Positions 53,262 to 61,077 of a stretch of DNA of 64,000 nucleotides are shown one piece after another (positions within the stretch are counted from its first letter, which is position 1; each line of letters starts with the position of its first letter). Origin of the DNA: Proteiniclasticum ruminis DSM 24773 (GTDB lineage: Bacteria; Bacillota; Clostridia; Clostridiales; Clostridiaceae); contig NZ_JNKC01000004.1 in assembly GCF_000701905.1 (NCBI RefSeq), positions 62,001 to 126,000 on the forward strand, written 5' to 3'. The notes below the pieces were generated by a model that did no database searches, was not told the origin of the DNA, and saw only the letters and a list, made by a program, of their open reading frames with translations. The position numbers and the translations under genes are program-made.

Positions 53262-53981
53262 ATGCTGCTTGAAACTGGATGCAAATGCAGCTGTGACAGC
53301 TGCAAGAGAAACGGAGTCTCATGTGTTGACCAGATCACTTTATTTGACTCCCTCACTTTTGAACAGAAGAGACTGATTTTAAGTAAATCCGTCCATAAAA
53401 CCTTTGATAAAGGAGAACTCATCTTCTCTCCTGGTGACCCTGGGGATAATCTCTATATCATCAATATGGGAGAAGTGAAGATCTATAAGCTGTCCAGTCA
53501 AGGCAGACAGCAGATTCTCCACGTTCTTGGTCCCGGCAGCTTTTTGGGCGAACATGCTCTTTTTGACAGTCAGCCCATCCTGAACACCGCAGAAGCCATG
53601 AAGCGAACCAATCTCTGCATTTTAAAAGGAAAAGACATCAAAGAGCTCATCCTTTCCCATCCGGAAATGGGACTGAAAATCCTGGAGCAGTACGCCAAGA
53701 AAAATGTGCAGATCCTTGATATCGTGGAATCCATCGGACTCTATGATGTGGAGCAGCGCATCGCCAAGTATCTCCTGGATCTTTCCACAGAGTTCTCCTT
53801 GAAAGCTTTTAAACTGCCTTTCAGTAAAGGAACACTCGCCAGTATCATTGGCACCTCCCAGGAAACTCTGAGCCGTAAGCTGTCTGCTCTTCAGGATGAA
53901 GGAATTCTGTCTCTTCAAGGGCAGAGAAACATCACCATTTTGGACCAAGAACGGTTGAAAGCCATACTGGACCGGGAATAA
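53262..53981 (+). CDS. Crp/Fnr-family regulator with N-terminal cysteine cluster
   Basis: This 239-residue regulator has a cyclic-nucleotide-type beta roll (about 35-140: GELIFSPGDPGDNLYIINMGEVKI, GPGSFLGEHALF), a dimer helix and a C-terminal winged helix (about 175-235: TLASIIGTSQETLSRKLSAL). The N-terminus has five cysteines at 7, 9, 11, 14 and 21 (CKCSCDSCKRNGVSC), as in Fe-S or redox-sensing Fnr relatives. cAMP-contact residues are not evident. A redox or metal sensor is inferred. It is a single gene ended by a terminator. Confidence 0.9.
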   Translation: MLLETGCKCSCDSCKRNGVSCVDQITLFDSLTFEQKRLILSKSVHKTFDKGELIFSPGDPGDNLYIINMGEVKIYKLSSQGRQQILHVLGPGSFLGEHALFDSQPILNTAEAMKRTNLCILKGKDIKELILSHPEMGLKILEQYAKKNVQILDIVESIGLYDVEQRIAKYLLDLSTEFSLKAFKLPFSKGTLASIIGTSQETLSRKLSALQDEGILSLQGQRNITILDQERLKAILDRE

Positions 53982-53998
53982 CTCTCCTCAAATCACCT

Positions 53999-54029
53999 AA
54001 GACCATGCAAAAAATGCATGGTCTTTTAT
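53999..54029 (+). terminator. Terminator of the Crp/Fnr-type gene
   Basis: AAGACCATGCA / TGCATGGTCTT with a 5-base loop and TTATT tail. Confidence 0.88.
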
Positions 54030-54187
54030 TATATGACTGGAACTCAATTTTCATAAAGAATAATCCATCAAAATCCAGTATACTATACATATACAGATAC
54101 AAACTCAAGTATCCTTATGATGAACTTTGAAACAAACATAAAAATATCCATTCTTCAAGAAACTGGTAAAAACAAAGGGGGATCACC

Positions 54188-54388
54188 ATGATAGTTTTAG
54201 CGGTCATGCTCATGTCACTTGGATTAATAATGTTTTTCAAGACGGATTGGTTTTGGAGACTCACCGAGTCCTGGAAATCAGAGAAAGTCTCTGGTCCATC
54301 AGAGCTCTATGACATCAATATCAAATTTGGCGGGATCATGTGCTTCCTCGTCGGTTTGGCAGGCGTTGTCACGGAGCTGTTTTTTTAA
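54188..54388 (+). CDS. Small two-helix membrane protein, DUF6199-like
   Basis: This 66-residue protein has a helix (MIVLAVMLMSLGLIMFF), a short hydrophilic part (LTESWKSEKVSGPSELYDINIK) and a second helix (FGGIMCFLVGLAGVVTELFF). The WRLTESWKS…PSELY pattern is seen in many small Clostridium proteins of unknown function. AAAGGGGG is nine bases before the ATG. Function unknown. Confidence 0.75.
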   Translation: MIVLAVMLMSLGLIMFFKTDWFWRLTESWKSEKVSGPSELYDINIKFGGIMCFLVGLAGVVTELFF

Positions 54389-54407
54389 TAGAAATAATAC
54401 TGGATAA

Positions 54408-54440
54408 CACAAAAGGGATTTGCTGCAAATCCCTTTTGTT
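54408..54440. terminator. Terminator between the small membrane protein and rimO
   Basis: CAAAAGGGATTTGC / GCAAATCCCTTTTG nearly continuous inverted repeat; T tract is modest. Confidence 0.7.
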
Positions 54441-54487
54441 ATGCTTTCATTTTATACTGCTGATGATTTGTTTCTTGAAAAAGGCAG

Positions 54488-55813
54488 CTATACCAGGGCG
54501 CCCACGAGGTCATACTCCAGCGCCTCTATGATGTTCACATTGACAAAAGAACCTACCATAAGCTCTCTTTCTGTCTTAATGAAAATCATGCCATCCACTT
54601 CTGGCGCCATTTCAAAGCTGCGGCCATAATATCCGTCTTCTCCCATTCCTTCCACAAGGACTTCATAGGTCTTGCCTACTTTACGTTCCAGAATTCTTCT
54701 GCTGACTTCCTGCTGCCTTTCCATGATGAGATTTCTTCTGCGTTCCTTTACATCTTTACGGATCTGCTCCTTCATGAGTGCAGCTGCAGTTCCTTCTTCC
54801 TTCGAATAGGTGAATACGCCCAGCTTGTCAAATTCAATCTCGTCCACGAAATCATAGAGCTCTTTGAACTCCTCTTCAGTCTCTCCCGGGAATCCCACAA
54901 TCAGTGAAGTTCTCAATACCAGATCCGGAATTTCATTTCTCAGGGTTCTTAAGAGAGATAGAAGATCCTCTTTCTTGGTTCTTCTGGCCATTCTCTTCAG
55001 AACACCATCACTGATGTGCTGAATGGGAAGATCCAGATACTTCACAACCTTTTCATTGGTCTTCAGCTCTTCAATGAGCTCTTCGGTGAACTCTTCCGGA
55101 TACAAATAAAGCACACGGATCCACTTGATACCTTCAATTTCCTTCAGCTTTCTCAAAAGCTCTGGCAGAGTCTTCTTTCCATAAAGATCTGTTCCATATC
55201 TTGTGGTATCCTGTGCCACCACGATGACTTCCTGAACACCCCCATCGGCAAGAGTTTTTGCTTCTTCCAGGATTTTCTCCATGGGTCTGCTTCTATAGGT
55301 TCCTCGGATTTTCGGAATGATGCAGTAGGTGCAGTGATTGCTGCAGCCTTCCGAAATTCTTAAGTAAGCCGTCTGACCAAATCCAGTGGTGAGGATTCTT
55401 TCTCCTTCATTGATCCCAGAATCGAGATAATCCACTGCCATGATCCGTTCACGGGTCTTGATGAATTTTTCCACATACTGGTCCAGGAAGCCATAGTTGT
55501 TCACCCCAAGAATGATATCCAGCTCCGGCATGAGCTTTAACAGCTCTTCCCCATAGCGCTGGGTGAGGCACCCAGTAGCCATGAGAAGCTTACAGTTATA
55601 GTCTTTCTTATATTCTGCCATCTCCAGGATGGTGTCGATGGACTCCTGCTTGCTGCTTTCAATAAAGCCGCAGGTGTTCACGATGATAATATCTGCTTCC
55701 TTAGGCTCTTCGGTGATCTCATAGGTGTTTTTCAGCATGCCCAGCATGATTTCTGAATCCACCCGGTTCTTGTCGCAGCCGAGGCTCACAAGCCCTAATT
55801 TATATTTCTCCAT
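54488..55813 (-). CDS. rimO: Ribosomal protein S12 methylthiotransferase RimO
   Basis: This 441-residue radical-SAM enzyme has an N-terminal UPF0004 domain (LVSLGCDKNRVDSEIML, cysteines also in NTCGF and TGCLTQRYG) holding one Fe-S cluster, the radical-SAM triad CSNHCTYC near 156, and a C-terminal TRAM domain (KTYEVLVEGMGEDGYYGRS). RimO adds a methylthio group to Asp of S12. The LGCDKNRVDSE start separates RimO from MiaB. Confidence 0.95.
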   Translation of the reverse strand: MEKYKLGLVSLGCDKNRVDSEIMLGMLKNTYEITEEPKEADIIIVNTCGFIESSKQESIDTILEMAEYKKDYNCKLLMATGCLTQRYGEELLKLMPELDIILGVNNYGFLDQYVEKFIKTRERIMAVDYLDSGINEGERILTTGFGQTAYLRISEGCSNHCTYCIIPKIRGTYRSRPMEKILEEAKTLADGGVQEVIVVAQDTTRYGTDLYGKKTLPELLRKLKEIEGIKWIRVLYLYPEEFTEELIEELKTNEKVVKYLDLPIQHISDGVLKRMARRTKKEDLLSLLRTLRNEIPDLVLRTSLIVGFPGETEEEFKELYDFVDEIEFDKLGVFTYSKEEGTAAALMKEQIRKDVKERRRNLIMERQQEVSRRILERKVGKTYEVLVEGMGEDGYYGRSFEMAPEVDGMIFIKTERELMVGSFVNVNIIEALEYDLVGALV

Positions 55814-55952
55814 AAAATTCTCCCTTTATCCCTTAAGTTTCCACTTTTTTACAACGTTACTATTATATCTTTAATTGGAAACCGTGCCAAGAGCATCACA
55901 ACGAATGAAAAAACTTAGCCCACCTAGGATTTATCCATTCTCTTTGGAAGAG

Positions 55953-56840
55953 TCACATCCATTTCCCCATCTCTTTTTCAATGAAAGACAAAGCTTCTTT
56001 CATTTCTTCCTTCATATACTTATCTTTATGCCAGATCAGGTGGAAGGTTCTTAGGAAAGGTTCTCCTTCCATCTCTATTTCCCGGAGCAGCCCCAGCTTG
56101 ATGGAAGGCTCCACGATGAAATGAGACAGCACGGCGACCCCTAGATTCTCTCTTACAGCAGAAACCAAGGATTCATTGGTGCTGCTCTCCATGAGCACTG
56201 TGGGCTCTCCACTCATATTCCTGAACCGCTCATCCAGAAGATCTCTTCCAGCGCTTCCTTTCTCTCTTAACAGCAGCGGTTCTTCTGTAAGCTCCTGCCA
56301 TGAAAAAATCCTATGGGAATCCAGATGATACTTGGGAGAACAGACTGGCACCAACCGGTCTCTTAGAATCACTTTACTGTCTATGGACGAGTCTAATGAA
56401 GGAATTTCAATGATGCCCACATCCAGAAGATTCTCCTTGATTTTCCTTATGATGCTTTGGGAGTTCTCCACCTGCACCGAGAACTTGATGCTGCTGCTCT
56501 TCTCTTGAAGCAGCCTCACCACCTGAGGAAGAATATACGTACCAATGGTCAGACTGGATCCAATCCTCAGATGGAGGGTTTTTTCATGGTCTTTCATGGC
56601 CTCTTCCAAAGATTCTTTTTCATGGATCATGCGACGCGCATGATAAAGAAAAGTTTCTCCTGCTTCTGTAAGCAGTGTTTTTTTCCCGAAACGCTCAAAG
56701 AGCTGAACCCCATAATGGTCCTCCAGCTGCTTTATGGTCCTTGAAACACTGGGCTGCGCCAGATACAGTTTTTCTGAAGCTTTGGTGAAGCTGCCCGACT
56801 CCGCCACAGCAAGAAATATTTCCATATCCCGTACTTTCAT
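55953..56840 (-). CDS. LysR-family transcriptional regulator
   Basis: This 295-residue regulator has an N-terminal winged helix (MEIFLAVAESGSFTKASEKLYLAQPSVSRTIKQLEDHYG) and a type 2 periplasmic-binding fold effector domain (about 90-295). Divergent from the chrA pair with a T-N11-A type inverted repeat between them, so it probably controls those genes. The effector is unknown. Confidence 0.92.
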   Translation of the reverse strand: MKVRDMEIFLAVAESGSFTKASEKLYLAQPSVSRTIKQLEDHYGVQLFERFGKKTLLTEAGETFLYHARRMIHEKESLEEAMKDHEKTLHLRIGSSLTIGTYILPQVVRLLQEKSSSIKFSVQVENSQSIIRKIKENLLDVGIIEIPSLDSSIDSKVILRDRLVPVCSPKYHLDSHRIFSWQELTEEPLLLREKGSAGRDLLDERFRNMSGEPTVLMESSTNESLVSAVRENLGVAVLSHFIVEPSIKLGLLREIEMEGEPFLRTFHLIWHKDKYMKEEMKEALSFIEKEMGKWM

Positions 56841-56852
56841 CTTCTCACCTCT

Positions 56853-56868
56853 ATAACAATTTCGTTAT
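56853..56868. promoter_or_regulatory. LysR-type operator upstream of chrA
   Basis: ATAAC-AATTTC-GTTAT, a T-N11-A type inverted repeat between the regulator and chrA, overlapping the predicted chrA -35 region (56860-56865) with -10 TATACT at 56883-56888. Confidence 0.6.
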
Positions 56869-56948
56869 GATTATTTATAAATTATACTATTTCACTTATA
56901 CATCTACAAGGAGTATCATGAAAGAAACAAAAAAGAGGAGGGATTCTC

Positions 56949-57530
56949 ATGAAAGAACCCCAAAATTTATATAGAACCCTGTTCACCTCAACCTTTATGC
57001 TCAGCGCTTTTACCTTTGGCGGAGGTTATGTCATCGTGCCCCTCATGAGAAAGAAATTTGTAGAGGAACTGAAGTGGATCGACGATGTGGAAATGCTCAA
57101 CATGATCTCCATTGCCCAGTCTTCTCCCGGTGCTCTTGCCGTAAACACCTCTGTGATTCTGGGGTACAAGCTGAAAGGCATCAAAGGAGCTCTTGTTACT
57201 GTACTTGGCACCATTCTTCCCCCACTTCTTCTGCTCTCTCTGATTTCTCTATTTTATGCTTCCTTCCGGGACAATGCTCTGGTTGCCGCAGTTCTTTCCA
57301 CCATGCAGGCTGGGGTTGCCGCCATCATCCTTCATGTGGTGTATACCATGACTAGAAGCATCCTGACATCGAAAAACCTGACATCTGCCTTGATTCTTTT
57401 CACAAGCTTAGTCCTGGTGATTCTGTTTCAAGTGCCCATTCTACCTGTACTCATTCTCTCTGCACTGGCTGGCTTTCTGCCAGATCTCTCCATGAAAAAG
57501 GAAGGTGAATCCCATGATGCTGTATCTTGA
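56949..57530 (+). CDS. chrA1: Chromate transporter, short (single-domain) subunit A
   Basis: This 193-residue membrane protein has one CHR domain: AFTFGGGYVIVPLMRKKFVEEL, IAQSSPGALAVNTSVILGYKLKG, then hydrophobic helices. Short CHR proteins work as adjacent pairs with opposite topology. They may export chromate, but many anaerobes have them with an unknown anion substrate. AGGAGG is seven bases before ATG. A tiny upstream frame with its own ribosome site overlaps the start (56918-56974). Confidence 0.9.
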   Translation: MKEPQNLYRTLFTSTFMLSAFTFGGGYVIVPLMRKKFVEELKWIDDVEMLNMISIAQSSPGALAVNTSVILGYKLKGIKGALVTVLGTILPPLLLLSLISLFYASFRDNALVAAVLSTMQAGVAAIILHVVYTMTRSILTSKNLTSALILFTSLVLVILFQVPILPVLILSALAGFLPDLSMKKEGESHDAVS

Positions 57531-58083
57531 ACTGTTCCTCAGTTTTGCCCAAATAGGCCTCTTCAGTTTTGGTGGAGGTATGGCCGCCCTTCCCCTCATT
57601 GAAAACCAGGCGGTTCAGGTGAAGGGATGGCTGACGCTTTCTGAATTTGTGGATCTCATCACCATTGCAGAAATGACTCCTGGTCCCATTTCTGTAAATT
57701 CTGCCACCTTTGTAGGCACCAAGGTGGCGGGACCGCTAGGTGCCATCTCTGCAACCCTTGGTGTCATCTTCCCCTCCGTTGTCTTAGTCCTTGTCCTTGC
57801 GTCACTGTATCACAAGTATAGAGATCTGCCTGTACTAGCAAAAGTGCTTCGGGGGCTCCGTCCAGCTTCTGCAGCACTCATCGGTGCAGCAGGCTTTGCC
57901 ATTGTAAAGGTCGCTTTGAAAAAGACACCTCAGGAAGCTCTCAGCCTTCAGAACTTCAGTGGGTTCTCTCTGCTTCTTCTCATCGCTTCCTTTTTCCTGC
58001 TGGTCCGTTATAAAAAGAATCCCTTGTTCATCATTGGGCTCACAGGGCTCATTGGCGGCCTCTCCTACGTTCTCTTTTCCTGA
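57514..58083 (+). CDS. chrA2: Chromate transporter, short (single-domain) subunit B
   Basis: This 189-residue partner has the same CHR motif: QIGLFSFGGGMAALPLIENQ, TIAEMTPGPISVNSATFVGTKVAG. The start ATG 57514 overlaps the chrA1 end by 17 bases, implying coupled translation and equimolar assembly. An adjacent second ATG is possible. A terminator follows. Confidence 0.9.
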   Translation: MMLYLELFLSFAQIGLFSFGGGMAALPLIENQAVQVKGWLTLSEFVDLITIAEMTPGPISVNSATFVGTKVAGPLGAISATLGVIFPSVVLVLVLASLYHKYRDLPVLAKVLRGLRPASAALIGAAGFAIVKVALKKTPQEALSLQNFSGFSLLLLIASFFLLVRYKKNPLFIIGLTGLIGGLSYVLFS

Positions 58084-58120
58084 CGCAATGAAAGGATCCT
58101 ATCTATATGAGCAGATGCCG

Positions 58121-58168
58121 CAAAAAGCACTCTACGGATGGTCGCCCATTCTATAGAGTGCTTTTTTT
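58121..58168. terminator. Bidirectional terminator between chrA2 and the kinase gene
   Basis: AAAAAGCACTCTA / TAGAGTGCTTTTT arms, structured loop, T run. Confidence 0.88.
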
Positions 58169-58172
58169 CTTC

Positions 58173-59432
58173 TTATGATTCCTTTTCGGAACTGTTTTTT
58201 CCTATTTTCAGTTTGTTTTCTTTTGGGAGCTGCACCTCAATCATGGTGCCGCCTTCTTTTCTCCGTTCTGCCCTTATGGTGCCGCCATGACAGTCGGTAA
58301 TCCACTTGGCGATGGAAAGACCGAGGCCTGTACCGCCATTGTTTCTGTTTCTCGCTTTATCCTCCCGGAAGAACCGGGTAAACACTTTATCCAGGTTCTC
58401 TTCCTTGATGCCCACGCCATTGTCCAGCACTCGAATGATGCCTTTGTCCTTCGTGGAGGTGATGGAAAGCTCAATGACCCCTTCATCCTTAGTGTATTTT
58501 AAAGCATTGTCCATGAGAATGATCAGAAGCTGATGAAGATTCTCATAGTTCCCTTCAATGATCACTTCTTCTTTGGGTGTATAGACAAACTTTTTGTTCT
58601 GGATGGCTGCAAATTCTCCATAAATAATGGCGATGTCATCCCCCAGCTTCCGAAGGTCAAACCTTTCCATTTTATCCAAAGTCGCTCCGGCATCCGCACG
58701 GGTAAGGATCATAAGGTTCGAAACCATTCTGGAGATTCTTCTGCTCTCCCGAAGAGCAGGCTCGATATACTCATACCGGTCAATGATCTTCTCTTCTGGA
58801 TTCCGAAGAAGTCCCTCGAGTCTACTTTGAATCACCGCAATGGGGGTTCTCAGCTCATGGGAAGCATCCTGAAGAAAAGCTCTCTCCTTCTCAATGGACT
58901 CTTTCATGGGCTTGATGGTCCTGTTGGCCAGCACATAGCTGATCATAATGGACGCAAAAATAATGAGAATACTTCCATTCACAAGGATACTCTTTAAGCT
59001 GTTCAGAACCCTAATATCCGAATCGATGTTATAAAGCACCTGCACATCCCGGAGCTCTTCTCCCAGCATCAGCTGAAACCTGGTGGTCCTATAGTGGCCA
59101 CCTTTATAGGCAACGGTTTTCACTTCATCCAGTGGAAATGGCTCAAACATTTTTAAAGACTCTTCATAAAACTCCGATACAGGAAATCTCATATCAAGCT
59201 TTCCATCTTCTTCTCGGACAATGGTGATGGTCTTAGGATTCAGCGGCAGTGCCACATGAAGGTCATTGTCATAGACTCTTAAAATGGCATTTTTAAAAAG
59301 CTGCAGGTCTGTATCCACCTTCTTCATCTGATTGTGAGACACAAACATAAAGATACTCATGGAAAAAAGGCAGATGATGACAAAGAATATGGAAGCATAC
59401 GTCAGAAGAATCCTAAGCTTTGTCTTCTTCAT
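58173..59432 (-). CDS. Sensor histidine kinase (CiaH-like)
   Basis: This 419-residue kinase has TM1 (residues 8-30), an extracytoplasmic sensor (about 32-150), TM2 (about 155-175), no evident HAMP domain, HisKA with His near 191 (DASHELRTPIAVIQSRLEGLL) and an ATPase with N box (LLIILMDNALKYT), GVGI and GGTGLGLSIAKWI. It overlaps its response regulator by 20 bases, so they form a pair. Signal unknown. Confidence 0.92.
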   Translation of the reverse strand: MKKTKLRILLTYASIFFVIICLFSMSIFMFVSHNQMKKVDTDLQLFKNAILRVYDNDLHVALPLNPKTITIVREEDGKLDMRFPVSEFYEESLKMFEPFPLDEVKTVAYKGGHYRTTRFQLMLGEELRDVQVLYNIDSDIRVLNSLKSILVNGSILIIFASIMISYVLANRTIKPMKESIEKERAFLQDASHELRTPIAVIQSRLEGLLRNPEEKIIDRYEYIEPALRESRRISRMVSNLMILTRADAGATLDKMERFDLRKLGDDIAIIYGEFAAIQNKKFVYTPKEEVIIEGNYENLHQLLIILMDNALKYTKDEGVIELSITSTKDKGIIRVLDNGVGIKEENLDKVFTRFFREDKARNRNNGGTGLGLSIAKWITDCHGGTIRAERRKEGGTMIEVQLPKENKLKIGKNSSEKES

Positions 59433-60111
59433 CAGGTTCTTCCTCCACAGAAAACATGTATCCTAAGCCCCGCACTGTCTTAATTGGTAAAGAATACCCA
59501 TAGTTTTTCAGTGCTTTACGCAGATTCGACACATACACTTCCACCACACTGACCATGGTGTCCGAATCAAAGCCCCAGATTCTGTCAAAAATCTGCTCTT
59601 TGGTCAGGATGGTGTCCTTATTGGAGATGAGATATTCCAGAAGATCGTACTGTTTTCCCTGAAGGAAAATCTCCTTCTCTCTTAAAAACACTCTTTTGGT
59701 TTTCCTCTCTAAAGTGAGGTCCCGGTACTTGATGGTGGCGATATCCAGAAGCCTTCCGCTTCTTCTTAGGACCGCTTCTACTCTTGCCAGAAGCTCTTCT
59801 CTGAAAAATGGTTTGACGATGTAGTCATCAGCACCCAGTTTCAGCCCTTTAATCTTGTCTTCTAATCCATCCTTGGCCGTAATCATGATCACCGGCGTGG
59901 AGATTCCTTGCTTTCTTAAAGCTTCCAGCACCTCATAGCCATTCATTTCCGGCATCATGATGTCCAGAAGAATCAGATCGTAAATATCTTTTTCTGCCTC
60001 ATAGAGGCCTTCTTCGCCATCCTTGGCCAGGTCCACAGAGAAACTGTCTTTAAGATAGTCTTTAATGGATTCTGCCAAGAGCTTATCATCTTCAATGATG
60101 AGCATTTTCAT
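59413..60111 (-). CDS. OmpR/PhoB-family response regulator
   Basis: This 232-residue regulator has phospho-acceptor Asp50 (YDLILLDIMMPEMNGY), Thr in VIMITAKDG, Lys in YIVKPFFREEL and a C-terminal winged helix (YDLLEYLISNKDTILTKEQ, VVEVYVSNLRKALKNY). Resembles CiaR. It is first gene of the pair with the kinase at 58.2 kb and divergent from a 57-residue membrane protein. Confidence 0.94.
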   Translation of the reverse strand: MKMLIIEDDKLLAESIKDYLKDSFSVDLAKDGEEGLYEAEKDIYDLILLDIMMPEMNGYEVLEALRKQGISTPVIMITAKDGLEDKIKGLKLGADDYIVKPFFREELLARVEAVLRRSGRLLDIATIKYRDLTLERKTKRVFLREKEIFLQGKQYDLLEYLISNKDTILTKEQIFDRIWGFDSDTMVSVVEVYVSNLRKALKNYGYSLPIKTVRGLGYMFSVEEEPDEEDKA

Positions 60112-60230
60112 TTTACTTTCACCTCTATCTCCTTCCTGTCTCCATCAAAATGTAAAGACTTTCAGAAACCTCATGTTATAATGGATTATATCCTTTCATA
60201 ATTAAACTTCTCTTAAAGGGGGCTCAAGCC

Positions 60231-60404
60231 ATGGATTATCTCATCATCGTGCTGGCCATCATCGCCGTGGTGGCCGTGCTTAAGATTGTAAAATCAGCAT
60301 TCAAATTTGTACTCACCGCCATTATTGTTCTTCTTGCACTGTACTATATGGATATGCAAGGATTCATCGATCTGGGCCCGATCCTGGATGCGCTGGGTAT
60401 CTAA
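60231..60404 (+). CDS. 57-residue hydrophobic membrane protein
   Basis: The frame reads MDYLIIVLAIIAVVAVLKIV, then KSAFKFVLTAIIVLLALYYM and ends LGPILDALGI. There are two hydrophobic helices with a short basic turn between them. AAAGGGGG lies nine bases before the ATG, an extended -10 TGTTATAAT is at 60174-60182, and a terminator follows, so it is a complete small transcription unit. No family recognised. It is divergent from the response-regulator gene. Confidence 0.7.
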   Translation: MDYLIIVLAIIAVVAVLKIVKSAFKFVLTAIIVLLALYYMDMQGFIDLGPILDALGI

Positions 60405-60417
60405 AAAAATGAGACTC

Positions 60418-60460
60418 AAAAAGAGGACAGAACGCTTTTACGCTTTCTCTCCTCTTTTTT
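60418..60460. terminator. Bidirectional terminator between the small gene and marR
   Basis: AAAAAGAGGA / TCCTCTTTTT arms with a structured loop and T/A tracts. Confidence 0.85.
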
Positions 60461-60465
60461 CATCC

Positions 60466-60909
60466 CTATAATTTTTTCAGTACATCCTGTAAGGTTTTTG
60501 TCGCCTCATGAAGCTTCAGGAGATCTTCCTCTGACATTTCAGAAAGTCTCTCTCCAAGCTTTTCTTTTGCTTTTTCATGGAGCATATGGATGAACGTTTC
60601 GCCGTCCCTGGTGATTTCCACCACCAGTTTTCTTCTGTCCTTCTGCGCTTCTTTCCTTGCAATGAGCTTTTCTTCCAGCAGCCTATCCACAATGGGCGTA
60701 AGGTTCGGTTTTGACACTTCCATGATCTTCGCCAGCTCACTCATGGTTTTTTCACCCATCTTTTTCAAGAAAAACAGCACTTTGATGTGGCTCGGTGGAA
60801 GCTCCGAGATCTTGGCCATGTTCTGAAAGTTCATGAGCTTGCTGTGCATCAGCATATTCACATGAAATATATATTCTCCTGTTTCACAGATGATCTCTTG
60901 CCTATCCAA
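60466..60909 (-). CDS. MarR-family transcriptional regulator
   Basis: This 147-residue regulator has the MarR winged helix: LPPSHIKVLFFLKKMGEKT, MSELAKIMEVSKPNLTPIVDRLLEE, and the wing RKEAQKDRRKLVVEITRDG. Divergent from the ABC exporter pair, with a 14-bp palindrome and a strong exporter promoter between them. It probably represses the exporter until an exported compound binds (inference). Confidence 0.92.
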   Translation of the reverse strand: MDRQEIICETGEYIFHVNMLMHSKLMNFQNMAKISELPPSHIKVLFFLKKMGEKTMSELAKIMEVSKPNLTPIVDRLLEEKLIARKEAQKDRRKLVVEITRDGETFIHMLHEKAKEKLGERLSEMSEEDLLKLHEATKTLQDVLKKL

Positions 60910-60975
60910 CTGCCCATCTCCTTTTTTTCTTCTATACTCTATTATAAAGAAAAATTTCGAGACTTCAAGGTTTAT

Positions 60976-60989
60976 TTATGAATTCATAA
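60976..60989. promoter_or_regulatory. Perfect palindrome, candidate MarR operator
   Basis: TTATGAATTCATAA, 14 bp, between marR and the exporter, 6 bases above the exporter -35 box. Confidence 0.55.
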
Positions 60990-60995
60990 TTATTA

Positions 60996-61024
60996 TTGAC
61001 TTATAACTTTCTCTAAAATATAAT
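60996..61024 (+). promoter_or_regulatory. Sigma-A promoter of the ABC exporter pair
   Basis: TTGACT (60996-61001), exactly 17 bases, TATAAT (61019-61024). Confidence 0.85.
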
Positions 61025-61077
61025 GAGTAAGATACAAAATGAAGTAAAAAACGAAAGCCAAAGGAGTGACCCGATTC

